The notes under the pieces are model-generated. The model was not told where the DNA came from, did no database searches, and saw only the letters and a program-made list of their open reading frames with translations. A stretch of DNA of 10,748 nucleotides, taken from positions 1 through 10,748 of the forward strand of contig WOZT01000041.1 in NCBI GenBank assembly GCA_011620145.1, written 5' to 3'. Positions within the stretch are counted from its first letter, which is position 1. Each line of letters begins with the position of its first letter. This DNA comes from Gammaproteobacteria bacterium. Its GTDB lineage: Bacteria; Pseudomonadota; Gammaproteobacteria; UBA5335. Shown here piece by piece: positions 1-5,478 of this stretch. The position numbers were made by a program, and so were the translations under genes.

Positions 1-52
1 TCAGAATTTTGGCCTGAAGCGCATTGATTTGTTGAGCAAGGATGGATTGCAT
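1..52 (-). CDS. Probable 5' end of a leftward gene cut by the window edge
   Basis: On the minus strand an ATG at 52-50 opens a frame with no stop to base 1. It encodes 17 residues beginning MQSILAQQINALQ, a helical, Leu/Gln-rich stretch that looks like a genuine N-terminus. A Shine-Dalgarno-like AGGG (minus strand, bases 65-62) lies 8 nt upstream. The gene would be divergent from pfkA and share the AT-rich island that follows. Only 17 codons are visible, so neither family nor function can be named. A second minus-strand ATG at 72-70 is in a different frame and stops at base 1 after 23 codons; it is less protein-like. Confidence 0.4.
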   Translation of the reverse strand, partial: MQSILAQQINALQAKIL

Positions 53-87
53 CGGGCTGGCCCTGCAGCATGGTTTCAGGGCAGTCT

Positions 88-156
88 AAAACGAAAACAT
101 AATTCAATAAAGAAATTAATAATTTAATATTTATTCTATTTAGTAGTATATAGCGT
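88..156. promoter_or_regulatory. AT-rich intergenic island, likely promoter area
   Basis: About 70 bases are made almost entirely of A and T, in sharp contrast with the GC-rich surroundings. The island sits just upstream of the probable leftward gene at 52-1 and far upstream of pfkA. This composition is typical of promoter or nucleoid-protein binding DNA. I could not pick a -35/-10 pair with normal spacing on either strand with confidence, so the regulatory role is inferred from composition and position only. Confidence 0.35.
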
Positions 157-608
157 AATTGAAACGGATCACTACAGTTGGCTCAGGCTGCCGGCGGAAC
201 AATCCCTTGTTGTGGCAAGGGGCAAACAACGGTACGCCACCCCGGCGAGCAGGCTCTTTTTGCATCGAACGTTTCAGATTGAAAGTCGCACGCGAGGAAC
301 TCGAGGGTGACGTGGGGTGCGATGGCGCAGCGATGCAATGATTCGAGGCGATCCCACTGATTTCGAAGATTCGCAGGCTGCACTGTGATTCGGCGGAATG
401 GTCGATTATGACGCTCGGTTGTTTGATGAACCTGAGTCCACTGGATCGGTGTCATTGCCACTGCCGGCGCCGAGAGCTGGTGGGTTTTCGACTGTTGTGA
501 TCAAAGCTATCGCCGCTGGCCTGTTGAGGGCCCCCGGGCGTATTCTTGGCGAGCCAGCTTTCCCAATAACGATCTGTCAATCGCTTCTACCATTCCGGGG
601 GTTCCGCC
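157..608. other. Gene-free stretch upstream of pfkA
   Basis: No frame here gives a convincing protein. Open frames exist on both strands (for example minus 461-183 and plus 398-775), but their translations are rich in Arg, Cys and His with no recognisable domain, and the plus-strand one runs into pfkA out of frame. The stretch presumably contains the pfkA promoter and 5' leader, but I see no clear sigma-70 hexamers. A GGGGG at 597-601 sits 7 nt before the pfkA ATG and may serve as a weak ribosome binding site. Confidence 0.5.
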
Positions 609-1601
609 ATGACTTTGAGTCCTGCTGTTATGCCGATTCAACGGATTGCCGTCATGACCAGCGGCGGCGATTCGCCGGGCATGAATGCCTCGATCCGCGC
701 CGTTGTGCGCTATGCGCTGCATTTCGGGATCGAGGTCATGGGTATCCAGCGCGGTTATTTCGGTTTGGTGAATGATGATTTGATTCCCCTTGGTGCGCGT
801 GAAGTGGGCGGCAAGATTCAGGAGGGGGGGACTTTCCTGCGCAGCGCGCGCCTGCCCGAGTTCAAGCAACCCGAGGTGCAGCAGCGGGCACTGGACGTGC
901 TGGCCCGGCGCCGCATCGGCGGTCTGGTGGTGATCGGGGGGGACGGTTCCCTGGCAGGCGCCACGGCGCTGCACAATCGGGGCTTTCCGGTGGTGGGGAT
1001 TCCCGCGAGCATCGACAACGACATCATGGGCACCGATGCCACCATCGGCATGGATACGGCGCTGAATACCATCCTGGAGGCAATCGACCGCCTGCGTGAC
1101 ACGGCCAGCAGTCACGGGCGCATTTTCATCGTCGAGGCCATGGGTCGGCATTGCGGCTACCTCGCCTTGATGGCGGGTTATACCGGCGGCGCCGAGTTGA
1201 TCCACATTCCCGAATTGCCGCTGGAACTCGATGAGATCCTGGCCACGGTCGAACAGGCCTGGGTCCGCGAGAAGGCGCATGTCATTGTGATGGTGGCGGA
1301 GGGCGCGGCCCATTCCGTGGGTGAAATCGCGGCTTACATCGAGGAGAAGCACAAGGGATTCGAATGCCGCGTGACGCAGTTGGGACATGTGCAACGCGGC
1401 GGGCGCCCGACCCATTTCGACCGTCTGCTGGCCAGTCGCCTGGGCGTCAAGGCGGTGGAATGCCTGCGTGACGGGCAGACTGGCACCATGGTCGGCTTGC
1501 AAGGCAAGCAACTGGTGGCGGTGCCCTTGTCCGAGGTGGTGGGACGCAACAAGCGGGCCCCGGCCGAGGAATACCAGATCATCCGTATCCTTGCTCAGTA
1601 G
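609..1601 (+). CDS. pfkA: ATP-dependent 6-phosphofructokinase
   Basis: Cytosolic glycolytic enzyme that phosphorylates fructose 6-phosphate to fructose 1,6-bisphosphate. The translation (330 aa; E. coli PfkA has 320) shows the family motifs in order: nucleotide-binding GGDSPGMN at 19-26, GGDGS at 110-114, the catalytic IDND at 135-138 with the base Asp136, MGR at 178-180 and LGHVQRGG at 258-265. The Gly at the third position after GG in GGDGS, and the lack of Lys before the SIDND motif, favour ATP over pyrophosphate as donor. One oddity is that the usual PGTIDND reads PASIDND. An alternative ATG at 630 would give 323 aa, closer to the usual N-terminus (family members start only a few residues before the first beta strand), but it has a poorer ribosome site. 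The gene stands alone, with over 500 nt of non-coding DNA on each side, so it is probably transcribed separately. Confidence 0.95.
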   Translation: MTLSPAVMPIQRIAVMTSGGDSPGMNASIRAVVRYALHFGIEVMGIQRGYFGLVNDDLIPLGAREVGGKIQEGGTFLRSARLPEFKQPEVQQRALDVLARRRIGGLVVIGGDGSLAGATALHNRGFPVVGIPASIDNDIMGTDATIGMDTALNTILEAIDRLRDTASSHGRIFIVEAMGRHCGYLALMAGYTGGAELIHIPELPLELDEILATVEQAWVREKAHVIVMVAEGAAHSVGEIAAYIEEKHKGFECRVTQLGHVQRGGRPTHFDRLLASRLGVKAVECLRDGQTGTMVGLQGKQLVAVPLSEVVGRNKRAPAEEYQIIRILAQ

Positions 1602-2148
1602 CTGTCTTGAGAAATCCCTTATTTATTGTTCCAGACGACGCTGACATGGGGCTGCCTACGCCCATCACATGAGCGCAGGACGAGTCTGGGGGGGTCATTG
1701 GGTCTCGGTCCCTGTTTGATGAAGATGCCATTTGGGTCGGCTGGGCTCGTGGCCGGTCTCCAGGGGATCGTCTCCCGACCTGTCCCGGACGTTTATCAAC
1801 GCGCGGCACGACAGCCCTGTTTAAGGTTTAAGCTGCCCCATCGGCCGTACCTCCCGCCTTCCCGGTATTCTTCAAGTGCCGTACCAACCAGATGGCACGA
1901 GTGCGGCCTGGAGTGGCTTCGCCTGAGCCCATGTCGGCGAGTGCCCTACGGTTGGTTGGACCCAAGTGAACTTCCAGATGCCAAGCCGCTCTATAGGGCA
2001 CTTGATGCCGCCCGCTGATGGAATCATGGAGCCGCTCTGCCTGGAAGACCGCCTTGATTCAGAGGTCCGTCAATAGATGGCTAGATGGCGCCATCCTCAT
2101 TCAAAAGCGCTGGACAATCGTCGGACGCTGCCCTCACAGGAGCTTATC
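1602..2148. other. Gene-free stretch between pfkA and the TPR gene, with clustered short repeats
   Basis: No convincing coding sequence. An open frame at 1626-2018 has no domain-like translation and no ribosome site. No clear rho-independent terminator follows pfkA. Visible structure includes a direct repeat TTTAAG at 1820-1825 and 1827-1832. Imperfect direct repeats AGTGCCGTAC (1875-1884) and AGTGCCCTAC (1940-1949) are also present. The second of these has a perfect 9-nt inverted partner, TAGGGCACT, at 1994-2002. Together these could fold into a stem-loop at about 1938-2004. The stretch must also hold the promoter of the TPR gene, but I cannot identify it. Confidence 0.5.
2138..2142 (+). promoter_or_regulatory. 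Ribosome binding site that sets the TPR-protein start
   Basis: AGGAG at 2138-2142 lies 6 nt before GTG 2149, the best Shine-Dalgarno match in this area. It favours the GTG over the in-frame ATG at 2077, whose extra 24 residues are charged and would bury the signal peptide. Confidence 0.8.
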
Positions 2149-2934
2149 GTGCCAAAAACAAACGCCAAACAGTTACTCTTTCTCCTAGCCCTGACCTGTT
2201 GCGGCGCCGCTTTCGCCGACACCGACCCGACGCTGCAGCAGGTTTACACCGCCGCCAACTCGGGCCATCTGGAGCAGGCCCAGCAAATGATGAACCAGGT
2301 GCTGCGGGATCATCCCAACAGCGCCAAGGCGCATTATGTCGCCGCCGAGATTTACGCGAAGCAAGGCAATTTCTCTCTTGCGCGCGAGGAATTGAGTGGG
2401 GCCGAACGCCTGGAACCGGGTCTGCCCTTTGCAAAATCACAGGCTGTGCAGGCGCTGAAGACTGAATTGAGTACGCCCCAGCCGAGAGCAGGCGCCGTCG
2501 CTGGCAGCTCATCCTTTCCGTGGGGAATGGCTTTGGCGGTGTTCGCCGGCCTGGCGGTCTTCTGGATGGTCATGCGGCGACGGTCCTCTGGCAGTGACTA
2601 TTTACCGGCCCGCCCCATGACGAACACTTCAGCCGGGATGCCCGGAAGCTATGGAAGCCCCGGCACGAGTGGTGGCATGGGTTCTGGCATCGTCGGCGGG
2701 CTCGCCAGTGGGCTGGCTGTCGGTGCCGGCGTCGTTGCTGCCGAAGAACTGGCGCACCATTTCCTGGGCGGCGACCGCCGCATGGGAAACGGCATGGGGC
2801 CACTGGATCACAATGGCGACTACCCCCCGATCAACAACGACATGGGCGGCTCCGACTTCGGGATCACCGATCCGGGTTCCTGGGATGATGGCGGTTCTGT
2901 CGATAGTGATACGCGCGGCGGCGACTGGGGCTGA
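2149..2934 (+). CDS. Exported, membrane-anchored TPR protein with glycine/aspartate-rich tail
   Basis: 261 aa from GTG 2149. Residues 1-23 form a signal peptide (Lys-containing n-region, Leu/Ala-rich core, likely cleavage after AFA at 21-23). Residues 29-58 and 59-91 look like two tetratricopeptide repeats (for example the stretch AEIYAKQGNFSLAREEL), a fold that binds protein partners. Residues 123-142 form one hydrophobic membrane helix, followed by RRR at 143-145. By the positive-inside rule this puts the TPRs in the periplasm and the rest in the cytoplasm. The tail is rich in Gly, Ser, Met and Asp. It includes a Gly/Ala/Val segment at 180-198 (IVGGLASGLAVGAGVVAAE) leading into an EELAHHFLGG stretch, and it ends in an acidic Gly/Asp/Trp motif. 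Similar glycine-rich tails occur on other proteobacterial membrane proteins, but I cannot name the family or function. The gene is monocistronic in appearance; a link with the arn operon downstream is not shown. Confidence 0.8.
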   Translation: MPKTNAKQLLFLLALTCCGAAFADTDPTLQQVYTAANSGHLEQAQQMMNQVLRDHPNSAKAHYVAAEIYAKQGNFSLAREELSGAERLEPGLPFAKSQAVQALKTELSTPQPRAGAVAGSSSFPWGMALAVFAGLAVFWMVMRRRSSGSDYLPARPMTNTSAGMPGSYGSPGTSGGMGSGIVGGLASGLAVGAGVVAAEELAHHFLGGDRRMGNGMGPLDHNGDYPPINNDMGGSDFGITDPGSWDDGGSVDSDTRGGDWG

Positions 2935-3184
2935 TTTTCAAAGGCTCCTGACGGGTCATGGGGATTTTCAAACAGCCCAAAAAATTGCCGATTCCAATCG
3001 TAAAGCCCGTGGCGAGTTGCCGAAGTTATGTTGTTTCGTGGATCTCAATCGGTGCACTGGCAACATCGCGATGTTTTATCCGCGGGCGCCAGAGCGAAAG
3101 GCTTTTCCAGGTGCTAACAATTAATCCGTGGGATAGGGCGAAAATTCGTTGCGTCGATGCGATGGAAAGGCCGCCAAACCGGAA
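2935..3184. other. Intergenic stretch after the TPR gene
   Basis: No convincing gene. A frame opening with ATG 2958 (83 codons, to 3209) lacks a good ribosome site and any recognisable domain. A 10-nt direct repeat GATTTTCAAA occurs at 2933-2942 and 2963-2972. A perfect 14-nt palindrome AACATCGCGATGTT lies at 3062-3075 and is followed by a short T run. It could be an operator or a weak hairpin, but a palindrome of this length can arise by chance in a window of this size. Confidence 0.4.
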
Positions 3185-3231
3185 AAGTTATAGGGTTAAA
3201 TTTAATTAAACTCAATAACTTACTGTTTTTT
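3185..3231 (+). terminator. Terminator-like AT-rich hairpin with T tract upstream of the arn promoter
   Basis: Bases 3185-3221 form an imperfect inverted repeat. Seven pairs (AAGTTAT with ATAACTT) are followed by an A-A mismatch, five pairs including one G-T, a second A-A mismatch, three A-T pairs and a 3-nt loop. Six T residues follow at 3226-3231, four bases after the stem. An AAAA run just before the stem would act as a short T tract on the other strand. It may stop transcripts from the TPR gene and insulate the arn operon. The stem is AT-rich, so it would be a weak terminator, and the symmetry could instead be a regulator binding site. Confidence 0.45.
3195..3211 (-). promoter_or_regulatory. 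Possible PmrA/PhoP-type box upstream of arnB
   Basis: Read on the minus strand, this segment holds TTTAAT and TTTAAC separated by 4 bases, near the enterobacterial PmrA box (two YTTAAK half-sites, normally 5 bases apart). It also holds GTTTA and ATTTA 5 bases apart, one mismatch from a PhoP-type direct repeat. It lies about 40-56 bases upstream of the proposed -35 element. The match is imperfect, and AT-rich DNA gives such hits easily, so this is only a candidate. Confidence 0.2.
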
Positions 3232-3250
3232 GTTGGCCTTGGCTCTCATT

Positions 3251-3281
3251 TTGACTTCCTGTCAATGAACTGGTGTAGAAT
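3251..3281 (+). promoter_or_regulatory. Candidate sigma-70 promoter of the arn operon
   Basis: TTGACT at 3251-3256 matches five of six bases of the -35 consensus. TAGAAT at 3276-3281 matches five of six -10 bases, but the spacer is 19, longer than ideal. Shifting the -10 to TGTAGA (3274-3279) restores 17. The suboptimal spacing would suit an activator-dependent promoter, as arn promoters are in known species. Transcription would start near 3288, leaving a leader of about 65 nt before arnB. Confidence 0.5.
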
Positions 3282-3308
3282 CCGCCGCTTGCGCATCACA
3301 GGCTAAAA

Positions 3309-3323
3309 GCCAGCAAGGCTGGC
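3309..3323 (+). other. Hairpin in the arn leader
   Basis: GCCAGC (3309-3314) and GCTGGC (3318-3323) form a perfect 6-bp stem with an AAG loop inside the predicted arnB leader. An alternative small stem, GGCT 3301-3304 with AGCC 3308-3311, competes for the same bases. No T run follows, so it is not a terminator. It could influence leader stability or arnB translation; that is inference. Confidence 0.35.
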
Positions 3324-3353
3324 GTTGAAAAGGCGCCAAGAGCAATTAATCCC

Positions 3354-4502
3354 ATGAGCGATTTTCTGCCTTTTTCGCGCCCGGCCATTGGCGATGATGA
3401 AATCGCCGCGGTTACCGAGGTGCTGCGTTCGGGCTGGATTACCACCGGTCCCAGATGCCAGGCGCTGGAAGAAACTTTTTGTGAGACTTATGGCGGCCGC
3501 CATGCCATCACCGTGTCTTCGGCCACGGCCGGTATGCATGTCACGCTCATGGCACTGGGCATCGGCCCGGGCGATGAAGTCATCACGCCGTCCCAGACCT
3601 GGGTATCGACGGTCAACATCATCACTCTGCTGGGCGCCACGCCGGTGTTCGTCGACGTCGATCGCGACACGCTGATGGTCGATGCCGGGCGCATCGCCGC
3701 CGCCATCACCCCCCGTACCCGCGCCATCGTCCCGGTGCACTATGCCGGCGCGCCCGCGGATATGGACCCCATCCGTGCCTTGGCGGCCAGTCACGGTATC
3801 CGAGTGATCGAGGATGCCGCTCACGCGATCGGCACCCAGTACCGTGAACGTTGGATCGGTGCGGACAGCACCGCGATTTTTTCGTTTCATGCCATCAAGA
3901 ATGTCACCTGTGCCGAAGGCGGGTTGGTGGTCACCGATGACGATGCGCTGGCCGCGAAAGTCCGCATGCTCAAGTTTCATGGCCTCGGCGTCGACGCCTT
4001 CGATCGCGTGACGCTGGGCCGCAAGCCCCAGGCCGAGGTCATCACGCCCGGCTACAAATACAATCTCGCCGACATCAATGCCGCCATCGCCCTGGTGCAG
4101 CTGCGCCGGCTGCCGCAGCTCAATGCCCGTCGCGCCGAACTCGTTGCTCAATATCGCCAGGCCTTGTGTGATTCTCCCCTGTTACCGCTTGCCGTTCCAA
4201 CCTACGCGCACCGGCATGCCAACCATCTGTTCATGGTGCGTGTTGATCGCGAACGCTGCGGTTTGGATCGCGATGAATTCATGCAGGCATTGCAGGCGCG
4301 TGGCGTCGGGACTGGCTTGCACTTCCGGGCGGTACACACGCAGAAATACTATCGGGAAAAATATCCAGATCTCTCGCTTCCGGATACGGAGTGGAACTCC
4401 GCGCGATTGTGTACTTTGCCATTGTTTCCGGATATGACAGAGGGTGACTTTGTTCGTGTTATTTCTACCATTTATGAGGTTTTGAGTGGCCGTAATCACT
4501 GA
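3354..4502 (+). CDS. arnB: UDP-4-amino-4-deoxy-L-arabinose--oxoglutarate aminotransferase
   Basis: PLP-dependent cytosolic aminotransferase that converts UDP-4-keto-pentose, made by ArnA, to UDP-L-Ara4N with glutamate as amino donor. The 382-aa translation aligns along its whole length with enterobacterial ArnB. Visible landmarks are FLPFSRP at 4-10, SGWITTGP at 26-33, VSSATAGMH at 54-62, the PLP-contacting Asp154 in IEDAAHA, and FSFHAIKN at 177-183 with the catalytic Lys182 that forms the internal aldimine. [16 protein letters not shown] at 231-246 and [15 protein letters not shown] at 319-333 are further landmarks. It belongs to the DegT/DnrJ/EryC1 aminotransferase family. The start at ATG 3354 matches family length; AAGAG at 3338-3342 is a somewhat distant ribosome site (11 nt). 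It is the first gene of the operon, and its 3' end overlaps arnC by 17 nt. Confidence 0.97.
   Translation: MSDFLPFSRPAIGDDEIAAVTEVLRSGWITTGPRCQALEETFCETYGGRHAITVSSATAGMHVTLMALGIGPGDEVITPSQTWVSTVNIITLLGATPVFVDVDRDTLMVDAGRIAAAITPRTRAIVPVHYAGAPADMDPIRALAASHGIRVIEDAAHAIGTQYRERWIGADSTAIFSFHAIKNVTCAEGGLVVTDDDALAAKVRMLKFHGLGVDAFDRVTLGRKPQAEVITPGYKYNLADINAAIALVQLRRLPQLNARRAELVAQYRQALCDSPLLPLAVPTYAHRHANHLFMVRVDRERCGLDRDEFMQALQARGVGTGLHFRAVHTQKYYREKYPDLSLPDTEWNSARLCTLPLFPDMTEGDFVRVISTIYEVLSGRNH
4476..4479 (+). promoter_or_regulatory. Ribosome binding site for the GTG start of arnC, inside arnB
   Basis: GAGG at 4476-4479 lies within the last codons of arnB, 6 nt before GTG 4486. No ATG lies in the arnC frame near the start of the conserved domain, so this site supports the GTG and explains the 17-nt overlap. 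Confidence 0.65.
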
Positions 4503-5478
4503 GCGCCCTCCATTCAAATTGATTTCCATCGTCATTCCGGTCTACAACGAGGAAGCCAGTCTACCGGCCCTGTTGACGCGCACCAGGGCAGCGTGTGATC
4601 AGACAGCCTGCGCCTATGAAATTGTTCTGGTTGATGACGGCAGTTGTGATCGTTCCGCTGAGATTCTCAACGAAGCCGCGAGCCAACCTGACAGTCCCGT
4701 CATCAGCATCATACTCAACCGCAATTACGGCCAGCACGCGGCAGTCATGGCCGGCTTTGCCAATGCCCGCGGCGATCTCATCATTACCCTTGATGCCGAT
4801 CTCCAGAACCCGCCCGAGGAAATTCATCGCCTGGTTACCGCTGCGGCTGAAGGCTATGACGTGGTGGGTACCATCCGTGTCGACCGTCAGGACAGTTGGC
4901 TGCGCAAAAGTGCCTCGCGTGTCATCAATAAAATGGTCAAGCAGGCTACTGGCCAGGAAATGAATGATTACGGCTGCATGTTTCGTGCTTATCAACGGCC
5001 CATCGTCGATGCCATGCTGCAATGTCAGGAACGTAGTACGTTCATCCCGGTGCTGGCCAACAGCTTTGCACGCAAAACGATAGAACTACCGGTTCAGCAT
5101 GCCGGGCGTGAGCACGGCGAATCCAAGTACAACATCCTCAAACTCATCAACCTGATGTTCGATCTGGTTACCAGCATGACGACAGCGCCTCTGCGCCTGG
5201 CAAGTTTTCTGGGTTGCCTGATTGCGGGTTTTGGCTTTGCGCTGGCCGCGCTGATTCTGGTGCTGCGTGTCCTGTTGGGCGCAGGCTGGGCCGTTGATGG
5301 TGTCTTCACACTATTTGCCCTGTTGTTCATTTTTATCGGGGCACAATTCATCGGCTTGGGATTGCTGGGTGAGTATCTTGGTCGCATCTATACCGATGTA
5401 CGTGCCCGACCCAATTATTTTATTAAATCGATCGTTCGTCAGGACGCTCAGGTTTCGGAGCTGGGGCGCCGCAAATGA
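4486..5478 (+). CDS. arnC: Undecaprenyl-phosphate 4-deoxy-4-formamido-L-arabinose transferase
   Basis: Inner-membrane glycosyltransferase (GT2 family) that moves formylated L-Ara4N from UDP to undecaprenyl phosphate on the cytoplasmic side. From GTG 4486 it has 330 aa. The GT-A domain comes first: [13 protein letters not shown] at 14-26, VDDGS at 49-53, [14 protein letters not shown] at 78-91, the metal-binding DAD at 103-105 in [11 protein letters not shown], then QDSW at 135-138 and DYGCMFRAY at 161-169. Two membrane helices follow at about 237-262 and 272-296, and the ending [15 protein letters not shown] (295-309) is typical of the family. The ArnC label rather than a generic dolichol-phosphate-mannose-like transferase rests on full-length similarity and operon position. 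Its stop overlaps the arnA start as ATGA. Confidence 0.96.
   Translation: MAVITERPPFKLISIVIPVYNEEASLPALLTRTRAACDQTACAYEIVLVDDGSCDRSAEILNEAASQPDSPVISIILNRNYGQHAAVMAGFANARGDLIITLDADLQNPPEEIHRLVTAAAEGYDVVGTIRVDRQDSWLRKSASRVINKMVKQATGQEMNDYGCMFRAYQRPIVDAMLQCQERSTFIPVLANSFARKTIELPVQHAGREHGESKYNILKLINLMFDLVTSMTTAPLRLASFLGCLIAGFGFALAALILVLRVLLGAGWAVDGVFTLFALLFIFIGAQFIGLGLLGEYLGRIYTDVRARPNYFIKSIVRQDAQVSELGRRK

Noticed and set aside
515..558. GCTGGC ... GCCAGC inverted repeat upstream of pfkA, considered as a terminator or operator
   Set aside because: Only six pairs with a 32-nt loop and no T run; well within chance.
507..1511. Long open frame on the minus strand across pfkA (334 codons)
   Set aside because: It is antisense to a clear PfkA. 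The translation is His/Gln/Arg-rich with no domain, as expected from the complement of a GC-rich gene.
1820..1832. Tandem TTTAAG repeat considered as a PmrA box
   Set aside because: Half-sites are separated by one base instead of about five, and the nearest gene start is over 300 bases away.
1870..2010. Resemblance of parts of this stretch (CCTGAGCCC, GGTTGGTTGG) to 6S RNA segments
   Set aside because: The matches are short. I could not trace the long closing stem and central bubble that define 6S RNA, so no RNA family is called.
1626..2018. Plus-strand open frame between pfkA and the TPR gene (130 codons)
   Set aside because: No ribosome site, and a Pro/Arg/Ser/Cys/Trp-rich translation without a domain. 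It is treated as non-coding.
2958..3209. Plus-strand open frame after the TPR gene (83 codons)
   Set aside because: No convincing Shine-Dalgarno and no recognisable features. It runs into the AT-rich hairpin region.
3303..4151. Minus-strand open frame across arnB (282 codons)
   Set aside because: Shadow of ArnB; the translation is rich in Asp/Gly/Arg/His without domain signatures.
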